A stretch of 64,000 nt of DNA from Saxidomus purpurata (GCA_022818135.1 JAFMSR010000001.1:37168672-37232671), one strand, 5' to 3'; numbered from the stretch's first letter, positions 1-13,304 are shown. The notes: generated by a model from the sequence alone, not told the origin. Numbers and translations are program-made.

Positions 1-534
1 TGCCACCCTTTAAATATTTTCTAGAAGAAAATTATTAGAAAACTGCCTATGCGTTAAATTCGATTATGTATAATTCTCAAGATGACATCCTAATTACTTT
101 CTTATTGCAACCTACCCTGCAAATGTTAAATATTAAAAACGCAAATCGACGTAATTTCAATGACATTTCAATTCCAGTTTCTGGTGTCCATTTAGTCATC
201 ATCACATCCCAAAAATAAATTTGCTTATATTAATATTGCAGTATATTTGTTGAATCCACAACTCGTGCAAAATTGAATTGCATGAAACTGCTGCCCTTTC
301 ACCTAAATACTAAGGAAGGATGTCAGATTCGTGAAGATGATTGTAGAAAATAAAGTTAAAATAACTTCAGCCATAAAATTGTATATTTGTCCAGTCGCGT
401 CCCCTCCCGTGGCATTCCATCGCTCGATGTCACATATATAATTCCTCTTTACGAATTAAGATAGGAACTCTGATAAAAGTTGGAACAAAGAAAGCCCATA
501 TAAGACGGAACGGTTGATATGCGTTTGGCGTTAC
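1..534. other. AT-rich non-coding sequence
   Basis: No recognisable gene, RNA or repeat. The sequence is AT-rich with frequent stops in all frames. Confidence 0.6.
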
Positions 535-790
535 TGTGGCAAAGCTCAAGGTCAGACTTAAGGTAGATTTGTGTTTTTTGTCCGCTTCATACTTTCTTAA
601 CCCCCTAACATACTTTCATGAAACATTTAGTCTAATCAGGGTAACTTTCATAACATATGTTCAAAGTGAGCGGACTTATGACGAAGGGCACACGAACATA
701 TGTAGGAGTCAAAGCACAGTATATCCTAGACCGAGTTGAAGATCACACGTAAGGGTCAATAGACATGAGACTATAAATGTATCTCGAAAC
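535..790 (+). repeat. Degenerate bivalve 'aaggtcaa' interspersed repeat
   Basis: The motifs 'aagctcaaggtcagactta', 'tgtccgcttcatac' and 'actttcatgaaacattta' occur in the order and spacing I associate with a widespread bivalve repeat (ggtcaaggtcaaac, then gtccgcttcatatc, then tttcatgaaacttgg). The copy is diverged and its ends are not clear. The 67-codon frame at 536-739 falls inside it and is not considered a gene. Family assignment is from memory, without a database comparison. Confidence 0.5.
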
Positions 791-1179
791 TACAAATAAT
801 GATTACCATTGAGATCTTGAGTCGAATGCCAATCTCAATAAGACTTTCTGCAGACCGAATGGTCAAGGTCGCCATAGCCGAACACGTTCTTGAGACCAAC
901 TTTACTGCATTCTTTTCAAATTTTGTAAACATTTACATGGACATTGGACCTTTTAATGTCTCTAACTTTATAACACTGCTTATATTTAATACTATATATA
1001 AACATGTCACATTCCGCCTTTAAAGTCATTATTCATTGAGTAAAAAGGGTATGAATCACGTTCAGTTACAGCTGTAGTCGTCCTTTCAGATGACATTGTA
1101 AACTTATCGCGATATTACAAAACGTTTGAGGAATACTGTTTCAGTATCAGGTCTGTAGTTTTTTTTTATGTCATTTACG
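791..1179. other. Unassigned non-coding sequence
   Basis: A 74-codon frame at 799-1023 has no recognisable domain, no paralog in the window and no gene context. I see nothing else. Confidence 0.5.
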
Positions 1180-1365
1180 ACTTCACTACTGTGCCCGAAC
1201 GTAGTAATGAAACAACATTGATCAAATGAATCAACTGAGCAAATGAATCATGTAATTTGGTGCCTGTGAGTTATTTGCACACAATTTAATTGTCTTTCTA
1301 AAACCCATTATAAACTTTATCACTAAAAGAATCAAAACTCATTTCAATTCATAACAAATGCATAC
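1180..1365 (+). repeat. Array I module, copy 0 (fragment)
   Basis: The block containing 'ttatttgcacacaatttaat' at 1271, followed by 'tgtcttt', 'cccattata' and 'atcaaaactcatttc', recurs at 7260 and 10929 in the same order and orientation. The upstream 'gtgcc...gtaatgaaac' stretch is also shared. Only this part of the longer unit is visible here. Confidence 0.75.
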
Positions 1366-2109
1366 AGTTTTTGACGAAGATACTAAAATCAATATCTAAA
1401 ACGAATATTATTGAATATATTGTTGAATATAAGGAAAGAAAAGGAAAAAAAGTACTATTAAAAAGATGCAGTTGTATGTAGAGGTGGAAATAATTGTGTT
1501 GGGAACTACACAAAATCAATCGGATCTTCTTCTAGAAAAATTTGAATGAAAAATTTAAATTCGTCAGCCGGCGTTGCAACATCGGCATTGCGAAACCGGC
1601 AAAGAAGGTTTCGTGTATAGTATGCAAAGAAAATTCAATAATGACTCAACAAGGAACTAGTACTATTTACTTTCCTAGTATAAGCGATGAACTAGGGTCG
1701 TACGGAATGTAATGACTGTCGGTAATCTGTTCTAACTAAAACGTAACGACAAAAACGCCGAGCAAGAAATTTTTTCAAAGTTGCAAACAATTAAGTCACA
1801 GGTTCAGAATAAGGAACTCATTTTTCATCGCCTATGACAACATTTGCAGATATGTCTGTTGGTGGAAAGTGGGGACACATATGTAAAGTTTCTTTTCACT
1901 TAAACGCAAACCGTTTTCTGTTCATCAGTTAAAAGATGTGTGCTGATTTTAATTTAAAAAAACTACGGGAAAAATGAACCATAGACTGTGAAATAACTAA
2001 AGCACTTAGTATGCCAGCAATTGTTACCTGCGTATCTTCATGACAAGTTTAGACAAGTTTAGTTTATACTAATTTATTTATTCTCGATTGCGAAACAAGT
2101 TCTTACAAC
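1366..2109. other. AT-rich non-coding sequence
   Basis: No gene or repeat recognised. A short richer patch near 1560-1620 (gccggcgttgc, cgaaaccggc) could be an old insertion but has no partner in the window. Confidence 0.5.
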
Positions 2110-3010
2110 TTATATTAATCGCTCTCGAGACTCATTCCAGATGGAATCAACCTCGAAGACAAGTTTATTTTCGAACATAACATACAACATTACATAACAT
2201 ATATGGTGACAGCGTCTACTAAAAATGCAACGTACCAATGTTAATGTAATACATTTTAATACATAAAAATATCCATAACACATGTAGCTAGAACTATAAA
2301 TTTCACAGAAAATAGAACCTATTATGTAATGAAAATATTCCACATCTAACATGACGTGTTTGAAAGCAAATCAACAACTTGAAGATGTATGTGATGGATT
2401 ATCATTAACAATAGACAGCAGTAATTGTATATATGTAAACATTTGTTTTCTCTTCTGAAATTAACAAAACATTTGGTAAAGAATGTAATATAAATAAAGT
2501 ATATTATTTGGATAGATACAAACATACATGTACAAAACACAGAAAACACAACTTGATGTAAATGATTTTTTCTATGGACAATACTCACTTAGGACACGCC
2601 GGCTTATGCACCAATTAATTTCGTTTTCTACCTGCGGATGGAGTCACATGGTACAAAACATCCGATACAAAGAATATGTTTTTCAAGATTTATCTTTGAA
2701 AAGACATCCATCTGTAAACAAGTTATAAACGAATTTTATGTACATGTACGCCTCTTTTTTCTTCGTACTCCCGACTCCAATGACTGCATGGAGAAGTGAT
2801 CCGCGTATCCGCAACTACATATGTGTTGAAATACGACATGTACATATTTCGATATGTAGTTATAAAAAAATTGTTTCGATGGTGACAGGGAACGTACAGT
2901 TCTTCAAGGAATTCGAACAAACTGCCAATAAGAATAACATTTCGAATACCCCTCTTATGTGCGAGAATAGGTCCCAAGAATACCATATAAATCACGTTAA
3001 TTATATATAA
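2110..3010. other. Non-coding stretch with chance open frames on both strands
   Basis: Frames of 80, 80 and 90 codons on the minus strand and 66 and 90 codons on the plus strand overlap each other. At 2738-2995 both strands are open for about 86 codons. None of the translations has a recognisable domain, signal peptide or membrane pattern, and mutual opposite-strand openness argues for chance. An inverted repeat with 10-base arms (aactacatat at 2813-2822, atatgtagtt at 2852-2861) lies inside. Confidence 0.45.
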
Positions 3011-4819
3011 GTTTCTAGAAAAATATGTCTGTTCGGTTATTAGATATCACACGTTATATTTTAATACGTCATTCGGACAAACGCAATACAGTGTAGAACA
3101 TAATTTATAATCTGTTTTTTTAATATCAATTTTTTGAGTCTGATGATCTTTCAGTAAAATGTCGCAAGAATGGGTCTGCTTTTTTTTTTAGAAAGGTGTC
3201 TTCTTAATCAGTACAGGAGCTACAAGTCTACCCAAAAAGGTGTTTACCTCAAAAGAAACATTTAAAAAAAACACAAGCATACGAAAGATAATTTTCTGAA
3301 AAATCTATTTCTATGCACCAAATCAAGCAACCTTATTAGAATAATGTCTTGCACATTATCATAAGCTCGAATATTATGACATTGCAAACATTTGTTTCAA
3401 AGGTCAGGTTACAAAATGGATAAAACAAATGCTACTGCTGCTGAGGAGTGCTCAGTAATAAGTAGCTATACACTACCAGAGTAACACTTAACACACAGTA
3501 AAACATGACAGCAATGATAGCAAGATGCAATGCACAGAGATATGTGACTGTTATTAAGGCAACCACTATCGAAACACCGTAATCAGTTTTGCCAAATTAT
3601 CATCATTGCTGAGGTACATTCTGTTTTTCCTAGTGACCTAAATAAAATGCATTGCGTGAAATGCCAAAATAAATACAGTTAGTCTGGAAAATAATACTCC
3701 ACTTGACGCTATGTTACAGCTTCAAAGGGAACTTGATAAAACATGAAATACTATTTTATTTAGATAACATTTGTAGTATATTTATTCAGAAAACGACCGA
3801 TTGTATCTGAATTTGTATTGTTGAAATGGAACCCAGTTACAACACAGCTAAAATTAAGAGATCTTGTCATCTAATCTTTATTATGTTAGACTTATGTTTC
3901 AGAACAATAAAATATAACCCGTAAAACTACTCACCCTTTTTGCTGATCTTACGGTCTGGGTATGCGTGTCGTCATTTTACTGCGACATTGCAGGGTTTGT
4001 TTTACAATGTATAATGGGCAAAGAAATTTGCAAGTTTCCATGTAAAGAAAACTATCAATAATAACTTACTCTTTGTTCCTCACGTTTTTAATTTCCAACG
4101 AGATATGACGTTAACAGTAGTTATGGTTTAGATATTTGCTATGTTTTAGAGTTGTTAAGCTTTTATGTGGTCTTATTGTTGTACCATCATCTAATGGCAG
4201 TAGTCTGTGTTGCTGTTTTATTTAAGGTTGGCTATAATTTCAGTTATTGTTCCTATATTTTGTTTCATTACTAATACTTGTTTTCTTCAGTGAAGATGGA
4301 CTCAGATGTACTTTACTCTGTTCCATGGCCTTTACCATATTACGGACGAATATAGCTAACTGAAAACTTAATGTAAGCAGACCTAAATATCTTCATAAAT
4401 CGTACATTTGTATATGATTGCAGATTTAATGAAGTTAAGATAAAATTGAAACATCAACATATTTTCCTAAAATTTATAGGATTACATAACAAAATGTAAA
4501 ACTAAACTTGTTTCGGTGGCCTTGAAGGGACAGGGCATTAGAGACCGTTTACGCACACACGGTCATCGTAGTATTTTGTGATAAACACATGCTTAAAACT
4601 CCCGTTATTCCGTTATGCTCATGTACGTCGGGACAATTATAGTTTAAATCTTTTCAAAGTAAAACTATTCATTAGAGTAAGGGAAACACGCTTTACATAA
4701 AATCAACATTTATAAGCCAAACAGAGAATTCTCTATAAATCAGCCACTTTTTCATTTATGACACAACATGATAGCTTTTTTATCATCAATATCTTTAAAT
4801 TTACCAGTTCTTTGTCATA
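3011..4819. other. AT-rich non-coding sequence
   Basis: No gene, RNA or clear repeat. Stops are frequent in all frames. Homopolymer runs (for example poly-T near 3180) are the only low-complexity features. Confidence 0.5.
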
Positions 4820-5022
4820 GCTATTTAATAAGCTGTTTATAGGCCTTTCAGTAATTCTTCTGAATTTTCTGCAATGCCAAAAAACCAAAACACTTTTAAA
4901 TGGACAAAATTTTCTAAATATTCTATAGGTTTGGAAAAAAAACCTCTAGGGTCGGAGGTGTCGCCAGGTAGGGTCGCGTTGCCGAAACACAGAAACATGC
5001 TTTTTGGCCCAACCAGACGGTA
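4820..5022 (-). repeat. Candidate interspersed insertion with open minus-strand frame
   Basis: This segment is less AT-rich than its surroundings and is open on both strands (minus 4837-5040, plus 4874-5086). The minus-strand translation includes 'PRGFFSKPIEYLENF' and 'FWFFGIAENSEELLKGL'. I have a weak memory of similar strings in hypothetical bivalve proteins, which would fit a repeat picked up by gene prediction. The flank to the right, from about 5023, is paralogous to 13310-13425, and that paralog does not carry this segment upstream, so an insertion is plausible. No transposase or other function is visible. Confidence 0.4.
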
Positions 5023-8000
5023 TCTTATTTCCAGTATCATGACAAGTAAGTTCCTATCTTTGAAATATGTCCATATTCATAACTAACAATCATCTATAAA
5101 TATAAGTAAGATAATTAACTGTCGATTCAAAGCAAGCGTATTAAAAACAGTACAACATCTATTTTCCTAGGCGCCAGTTTCGTTTCCTGTTTCAGTCTAC
5201 TTAGTCATAATAAATTAAGACAGGGGGGTGGGAGTTTTTGGATATATTTGTTTTTTTATTACTTATTTTATATATATCTTTCCTGTTTTAGCATATAAAA
5301 CTTGTAAAAAGAAAATCCTGCATTTTGCAACAATTGGTTCTGTACAGTATTGACCAGTCGTGATAACATATTGCTTCAAACTTTCAATTGATTTAGAAAC
5401 TACTTGAAACATCCGTGTCTGAAACAATAAATATACTCAGTACGAAATATATAATCATGTTGTTCTTCTTAAACCGACACGGATAAAACATATACGTAAC
5501 GTATATGACACAGCGTATTACCACATATCCTTGGCATTGTCTAAAAATAATTAGGCCAATTGTTTCTTTGTCTTTGGTTTATTATAGCGTGCATTACAAA
5601 ACATTTTAACGATGCTGTCTTATGATATAAGAGAACGTGTTAATGTGTATTTAAATGAAATCATTATTTTGCTGTCCAGAACCTTTTAACAAGATTTTCG
5701 TGAAAATAAATGAGTTGCCTTTCGATCTATATTCAGTTGCAAACTTGACAGACAATATTTTGTTTTTAAGCGTCTCTGCGGGGTACAATCTGCATTATAG
5801 GCGCCCACATATAGATAACCATTACACAGGACAACCATATTTGTTTAAGAATTACTTCATTAAAACTGTAATTAGACCAACGGGAATATACGGAGTAGTA
5901 AGCTATTATGGATATAATTTGCATTTAAGAGCCTATTTGCAGTAAAGATGCAGTTCGTTCCATGTTTGCATTGAAGATAAACATTAAATCTCTTTAGCTG
6001 TCTAAGAAAAGACGGAACTACAAGGAGCATGTGCGCATCCATCTCTGTTTAGATTTACACAGCAGACAGTTTTCGAATTACGTTTAGTACACATGCGTAT
6101 TTTCTCACTTTCCTGATTATTCATAGAGTACAACAACGTCTTTTTGTACAAAAATGTAGATGGACTCGTAGTCCATAACAAGCTCGAAGAGGGTAATGAT
6201 GCCTTGCGCTCAAATGTTCTGGTTAGAAACCGTACATATCCATTAGATATATTGTATCAGTACTTTTCTGAGAGATATACATTCAGGTGCCGGGTAGTTT
6301 GAACCTTAAGACTTTAAACTAATTGACGATTCTTATCTGCAACACCAGTCTCTGTACAAAACAACTTTGCATGACGTCATAAATATGGTATTTCATTGTA
6401 AAACTTTCGGTAAAATTCTTTTGCTGACAACTTGTTACGTAGATATCAGACAATCTTTCCTGATTTCCCTTCCAAACGACTCAATAGTAAAGTCCTCGTC
6501 TGCGTATATGACAGACAAGTGGCATCCACGAGTGAAAATCCAGGTCACTCTGTGTTCCTCTCTGGAAAATTGGTTGCGTTCAATGCAAATTTTACCTTTT
6601 TCAATGTCCTTTTATATCTCTAGACTTGAATCTGAAACGGTATGTATCAAATATCAATTACGCCATCATATCACATGGGCCTTATATCAGATCCAATGAT
6701 TTGGTGTTATGTTTTGGTTGACTATGGAACAGAAATTCAAACGAAATTGAAATGTTGGGTTGTGTTTCACTTCACATCGATATATCGATAACATAAATTA
6801 TATATTTCATGTATTGACTTGGAGCTTTTTGATGTTAAACTACAATCCTTTCAACAGTGATATGTTTTCTGTTATTGATTGTAATATAGATTGATATATA
6901 TTACAGATACACATTTCTGAACAGTTTTCTAAAAAAAACTCAATTAAAGTAAGATATGCACAGCAGAGACTGTCTACTACAGTTCAAGTTGATATTTTAC
7001 AAAATTGTATTCATCATCAATCTTTTTAAAACTAATTTCCTTCTTCAAAGGAAACAATAAATAGTATCAACCTTCTTTATCGCCTTCTTTTATTGCGCCT
7101 TTATCGTCTGCTTTTATTCCGAAAGGGCAAAAACTAAATGAAATGAAGTATCAGATGGGCAGTCGTTTTTCCTTTTATTACCGAACTACAGTGCCTGGCG
7201 ATGGTAATGAAACATCGGTGATCAATTGCAGATGAAACATGTTTTTCTGTGACAGTGAATTATTTGCACACAATTTAATTGTCTTTCAAGAACCCATTAT
7301 GTAACATAATCAATGAATAAATCAAAACTCATTTTGTTTCATACCCTGGAGGTAATTAAAGAAAAACATAGGAGTTTTTATTTCCGTTTTAGATGCATCG
7401 CTGACTTATTAATTTCCTCAAAGTCAGACAAACAATTTTTGAAAACTGAAGATGTCTTTTTTTCAAATTCATCACATGCAACTTGTCTTAGAATTTATCA
7501 GCAAAATTAAGAGAAACAAAAACAGTGGCCAGATACTCTTAGTCCGGTACTATGTTGTAATTTAGGTATGAAAATGAAGCACGCATATAAAATTCATATA
7601 ATTATATTTGTCACCTTTCAGGTTTAACATGTTGAAATGAATTCTCTTAAAACTTACAGTATAAAGATATTACATGAAAAGTATAAGCTTGTACTAAATA
7701 AGTTAGAGTGTTACTGACATAGCCGCGCAAGTTTTATGAAACGTTCTTACAGAAGTAAAAGTGTTTCTACATAAAGAATATTTCACCAGAACGAGTACTG
7801 AAGTACCGGTTAGCTATAAACGAGAAAAAGTGAAACGTTCAAATTGTTTATAAAATCCGTAAAATGATACTCAAATGTTGTCTTAAAAATGTACTAGTAC
7901 TTAATGTCTGCGTATGATTTGTTACATTCACCCACTTATATTGAAACAGATATTTACATCCTCCAGAAAAGATATAATATTATATGCTTTTGGGGTTTAG

Positions 8001-8160
8001 TATTGATTATATTTGCTAAATCTGTCTGAAACTCCAGACGAAAATTTCTTTCCCGTTATGCAACATGCAGTTCACAAATACAATGTAACTAGGTTCAACC
8101 TTCAAATTAGTCTGAAATCTCTGTAAGGCAAGGGATGTATTAGATTAATTAGCGCTATCC
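5023..8160 (+). repeat. Array I unit, copy 1
   Basis: Long segment with collinear matches to 9590-11620. Anchors are 'attacttcattaaaactgta' at 5851 and 9599, 'atagta.caacct.ctttatcg' near 7055 and 10750, 'ttatttgcacacaatttaat' at 7260 versus 10929, and 'taaatctgtctg' followed by 'ccaga' near 8020 and 11520. The left end (5023-5140) matches 13310-13425, and 6687-6750 matches 14245-14306. The frames at 5655-5945 and 6367-6699 are not maintained in the paralog: the 9599 copy reaches a stop soon after the shared 'YFIKTVIRP'. They are therefore not called genes. Confidence 0.8.
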
Positions 8161-9589
8161 TTACAAAGATAGAAAGAACCATTGGTCGTTGATTTTGATA
8201 ACATAGGCTGTATGACTTTCTACTGAAACTCTAAGATGATTTCTAGACAAAACAAGGAGTCACGAAACCCTGAATTGGTCATATTCTCGCAATGATTAAA
8301 TTCAAACATAAACCATTACCACTAGCTACAAAATGTAGCATATTGATGCCAGGGAGAGAGAATCACATAAATTTATAATCACTTTGTATTCTGTGTCTAC
8401 AAATATATGTAAACGAAGGGTACGTATCTATATTTATAGGAACACATGTCTTTGCCGGCTTTATAAGACACATGGTTAATTTGTATTGAAATCAAATAAC
8501 ATAATTTAGAAAGAACTTCTAGCTTCACTATTAGGACATGAAGGAGGGTAAATGCAGTTACACTTGTCTTGACGTTATGTTCTTCTAGTGTATTTTCGTT
8601 TTCTGGTGAGTACATTTCGTACGGATATCATAATGTTTTATGTTATAAATTGAAAAGTTCTTACATATTTAAAATAAAGACAACAGGTTTAAACAGAATA
8701 GACATTCATAACAAAATATTAAATGACAATATATATTTATCGCAAAACTGATTTCAAAACATTACGTTATTCTAATGTAATACTTAGATTTTGCTATCAA
8801 AACACTTTAATCTACCGAAAAAATGTCTTCAGACGCTTTCTAGATCACGTCAACTCAAAATCGAATAAACGCATCTAATCTAGTAAAACCAGTAATAAAT
8901 GCTCAAACTTTAAAAAAGGTAGCAAGCATATACCTCCATAAATTATGTTACAGAAGTGTATATGAGTATGTTTATGAGTGTGAAATAACACAATAACCGG
9001 CATGTCACACAACTTGTGCAATAGGGGAAGAGCATTCCAATAAAACAAATCGCCTAGCGATAGTCATTCTGTTTCGGTTTTTGTTTCACGCTGTTTCGAG
9101 TACATGTATATACTTTTTCAGGACCTATTGATTTCCATACTGAATACAACATATCTCTGGAGATTTCGAGGGATAATGTAAGTGGACGTTTCCAGGTTCG
9201 AGATAAATTAAGTTTATTAAGATAAAAACAAGACTCTGCAATATAAACCTAACTCATTTTTTCGGAAACAAAGACTAAATTAATTAAAATGTTTGCATAC
9301 CAATTACACGTATCTTTGCAGGATTTCATTTTCCAACGATTTTTAAAATCTTCTACAAAAGGGTATATGGCTAATGGTAAACGATATTGGAGTCGAAAGA
9401 GCGCGCCCTAAGCCTCATCAATACACGCTATGATGGCAAGAAATACGTCTGAAACATACTAAAACTTGCAATAATTTTCTTTAATCCCAATAGTTAAAGT
9501 ATTTTGGATTTAGGTAATCCTTACGATGCGACATCAAAACTATCTGACGCAAATATAGTTGCAGCATGTAGATAAACAACATAACTTTT
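8161..9589. other. Spacer between array I copies
   Basis: AT-rich, no recognisable gene or repeat. Small frames at 8397-8615 (minus) and 8569-8751 (plus) overlap and look like chance. Confidence 0.5.
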
Positions 9590-9972
9590 GGAGAAGACAT
9601 TACTTCATTAAAACTGTAATAAGACCTGCGGAAATGCTCTCAATGGTATGCTTTTAAGTATAATATGCATTTAGCCTAATTGGATGCAGGAACTTTACAT
9701 GATTGTATTGAGCATAAATGTTTAATCTAACCACGTTCTTTAAGACAGAACAGACCATTGAAGACCATATGCATACATATTAATCTTTAATTTCAAAAAG
9801 GACTGTTTGCGTATCACTTATAGTACAACATACATATTTTACAATTGCTTTATAATGAGTTTAATAAGTCTTTGCACTGAATCAAATTATTGGTATTTCT
9901 AATTCATGACAGCATGGATGCGGCTAGGTTATAGTTGGCGTGTGATATGGTTATAGGTTCTGGTTCACAACC

Positions 9973-10043
9973 GCAACTGAATTTCAAACAAACAGAATTA
10001 TCGAATTCCGTCTCAAGTGCTTTTGTAAGATTTTGCAACGATA
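9973..10043 (+). repeat. 71 bp perfect direct repeat, copy A
   Basis: All 71 bases, from 'gcaactgaatttcaaacaa' through 'gattttgcaacgata', are identical to 10366-10436. Both edges are abrupt. The flanks differ, and this copy seems to be the derived one because copy B keeps the flanks shared with the paralogous region near 6712. Confidence 0.95.
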
Positions 10044-10365
10044 GTTCATTAGACATTAGCACTGATTTTCAGAAAAAAACGCAAAGAATATGAGATGATC
10101 GTTTGAAGTTTCAAGCTTCAGAATAAATGCCACCCCGTATATGTGCCTCTTCAATATAGCACGGGGTAGATAGATCGATGTCGCGTATCAAAAACATTTA
10201 TGATATTTTTTTAACTTTAGATTTACCATATCTGACTCTGAGCAGTGGCTGCACCTTACAACTTGCAAGATGTAAAAACAAGTTGTGTATATGACCGACA
10301 TAAAAGTGCTTTAAATTTGTTCTTTCCGGACGCAGTGATTTGTTTTTGTTTGTTTGGTTGTCTAG

Positions 10366-10436
10366 GCAACTGAATTTCAAACAAACAGAATTATCGAATT
10401 CCGTCTCAAGTGCTTTTGTAAGATTTTGCAACGATA
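10366..10436 (+). repeat. 71 bp perfect direct repeat, copy B
   Basis: Identical to 9973-10043. Its left flank (tttggttgtctag) and right flank (atttatatata..ttcatgt.ttgg) resemble the paralogous region 6712-6830, so this is probably the original position. A minus-strand 77-codon frame crosses it and is not supported. Confidence 0.95.
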
Positions 10437-11697
10437 ATGTTATTTATATATACAGTTCATGTCTTGGCTTTGTATAGTTTAATGTAATAGAACTTGTGTA
10501 TTCTTTCAAAATTTCTTTTGTAAGACAGATAGTTAACAGTGATCGATCACTGACAATTCAACGCGACGGAACACATTGTTGCATCCTCGGTCTTATAAGG
10601 CATATACTTCTCGTATCTATATAGTTACTCAGAACTCGAGCTAACATTTTTTGGCAAATATGGAATGCTATTGTTTTTCTTTGATTAAAAAATTTGTAAC
10701 CTACATCAATCTTCTACAAATTAAATTCTATCTTCAAGGACATTATAAATAGTAGCAACCTCCTTTATCGTCTCGGTTAATTGCGCCTTTATCGTCTGCG
10801 GGCGCAAATGGAATGTATCAGATCTGAAGTATTTTTTTTCTATTACAACTACAAGTACAGTGCCTGGCAATGGAAGTAAAACATCAGTAATCAATTGCAG
10901 ATGAAACGTATCATTCTTTGATATTGAGTTATTTGCACAACAATTTAATTGTCTTTCTAGAAGCCATTATAAAATATTATCACTGAATAAATCTAAACCT
11001 AATTTTGTTTCTAAACTCTTTTCTTGAGGTAATTAAAGAAAACGCAGGATGAATTATTTTTGTTTTAGATTCATCGCTGTTTTATAGAGAGCTCCAAACG
11101 GGAGTAAAAGTTACCAACAGTAATGAGATTAATCTATAATCATTTTTTACCGTATCATTTTTCACGCGCCAAATATTACAGTGAAGAATTTTAGTGTTTA
11201 AATTATCCATAAAGTAATACTAATATAACTAGACAGTAAAGCTTTATGTAAGTTATATGAAACAGGAATAAGCACTGTGAATGTTATGAATATAATTACA
11301 GCCACTACTCGATAGTTTTACTTTGTCCAGTATAAGTGTCATGCGTCACCAGAAAAGGTATGAAAAACATTATAGGCGAAAACTTATGAAATATTAAAAG
11401 TGCTTTTGTATTCCATAAAATGTGTAAATTCTTAAAAGTTGTAATAATTTGTTGAATTCAGACAAATAATATTTCAAAAAATATATGTGCTTTAATGCAT
11501 AACATTGATCAATCCTCCTAAATCTGTCTGGACAGCCAGAAAACAATGTTCCCGGTTTGCAGCTTGTAGTTCACACATAAAAAAAACTACTATGCATGTT
11601 AGGGCAGCAAAGAATTCGGTGTAGTATTAGTGAGTTTGCAAAGGCTACTTCTTTTTAATTTATTTGGATCTGATTTAGTACAACTTTTGTTAACAAG

Positions 11698-11734
11698 GTC
11701 CAACTGACTGTCCAACTGACTGTCCGACTGACGG
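11698..11734 (+). repeat. Short tandem repeat, three 12-base units
   Basis: Three consecutive units of gtccaactgact, the third with one change (gtccgactgacg). Confidence 0.8.
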
Positions 11735-12236
11735 CTTCAAGGAGCTTTGAAATGATTTCAAGACAATCCAAGTAATTTAACCTTTCAACAAGTTTATTAG
11801 TCTGACCAAACTAAAGTAACATCAACTGATGTTTTGACCAAGCAATCTATATATCAAAAGTCTGCGAAAGTCTCCCTGTAGCAAATATCTAAGCTATATT
11901 TATGTACAAAAGTTGTATTGGAATTGCGATAATTATAGTTAAGGATGACTATTCATAAAAAAACGAAGGATACTTCAGTCACCCTTGATTCATCGTTGGT
12001 GTTACAAATAGCGTTCTAGTTTGATTGAAGTTTTATGTTAAGTTACCACCCAGCACATATTTCAGACATATTGAAATGAAGTAGATAGATGTATAAAACA
12101 TGTTAGATAACTCTTTTGATTGAATTTAAATCTGGACTTAGATTAATCGGTTAAAGTTTGTCGGGAAGAAAATTTAGTTTAATGGTTGCTAGAGTAATTC
12201 AGCACATTTCCTTTCAGTGCACAGTATATTCCATTT

Positions 12237-12285
12237 TTGTGTTAGTGTTGTTGTGTTTGTGTTTTGTGTTTTGTTGTACATAAGT
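12237..12285 (+). repeat. GT-rich low-complexity tract
   Basis: Irregular alternation of gtgtt, gtttgt and gttttg with almost no A or C. Confidence 0.8.
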
Positions 12286-13304
12286 GATAGTCATAACGTT
12301 TGCTTACGTCTTTAAGACAGATAATCTTTAAAATTGAAAACAGCCAGAGTTACAGTATATACTCATCAAAAACATTAATTCGAAATCAAATGAGTTTTGT
12401 GGAAAAAACGATAATTGTGTTTGCACTGCATGTTATGACAAAACATCAACTGTTTGGATTGTTGTTATTCAACTAAAACCAAAACAACAGTATTTCCTTG
12501 TTATTCAGAAATCAGTCAATGTGAACTGAAATATCATTTCCAGAAATAAATGTTTGCAATGCTTTTGCCATTATAAAATGTCCATCTCCGGCTATTCAAT
12601 AAGTGAAAGAGAGTATAACAGAACAGTAAAATAAAATGTTTGCGGTAGTAATTATGGTACGGGTTTGTTGCATTATGCTTCGAATACTGGAAAAACATAT
12701 CAGCACTTTTCAAATTCTCAAAAATGATTCCATTCATTGCTTTCATTAATTTCATTAATTTCCTGATTCTACAACTATTTAAATCGTCTGCAAATGGAAA
12801 TGTGGCTCATATCTAAAATAAAACAATTGACCTGAATCTGAGAACAACGTTCAAGAAGCGTTTAAACCAATATTCCTTTTCATTTTCACCGAAATATCAT
12901 GTTAATTGGATATTACGTAATAGTTTATCTTCACCACCGTTTCAGAAATATTTAACACATGGAAAGTAGCACCAGTAAATCAAAGTACTGATGGACCGAG
13001 GTGGCAATTGCGAATGGAAGATTTTACAGGTTGTGCAAAAATTAAGAATAGGTCATATTCGACAAAGACTTTGCAAATTCACTGCAGTAGTTACATCATT
13101 TTTCTACGTACCTGGTTTGATAGCTTATGTATACAGACACAATAAGTGTTGACTAAAAACCAATATTGTAATATATCAAATAGGACAAAATCTGTCCATA
13201 AATTGCTCGTTTACGTGGGTTTATACACACAAACAATAGTTTAGAGCACCAAATTATACCATTCTGTCATTCTGTTGATTTGTCTTCAGCCAGAGAATCT
13301 CGTA

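Larger units (their letters stand above)
9590..11620 (+). repeat. Array I unit, copy 2
   Basis: Paralog of 5.8-8.1 kb, about 3.7 kb downstream and in the same orientation (anchors given under copy 1). Similarity is patchy, roughly 75-80% in the aligned parts. It contains the two identical 71 bp direct repeats at 9973-10043 and 10366-10436. Confidence 0.8.
11621..13304. other. AT-rich non-coding sequence
   Basis: No gene recognised. It contains a triplicated 12-mer (gtccaactgact type) at 11698-11734 and a GT-rich low-complexity stretch at about 12237-12285. The 73-codon minus frame at 12534-12755 has no recognisable features. Confidence 0.5.

Noticed and set aside
2723..3010. 90-codon frames on both strands over the same bases
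   Set aside because: Opposite-strand openness with no domain, signal peptide or conserved partner is expected by chance in a few places of a 64 kb window.
5655..5945. 96-codon plus-strand frame
   Set aside because: Its paralog at 9599 shares YFIKTVIRP and then stops after about ten further residues. There is no conserved frame.
6367..6699. 110-codon plus-strand frame
   Set aside because: It is the longest frame but has no recognised domain. It overlaps another frame at 6432-6623, lies inside a decayed duplication, and I cannot find a corresponding open frame in the paralogous unit at 9.6-11.6 kb.
9973..10436. Terminal direct repeats of a short LTR element
   Set aside because: 71 bp is too short. 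There are no TG...CA ends, primer-binding site or polypurine tract, and the flanks of copy B match the paralogous unit.
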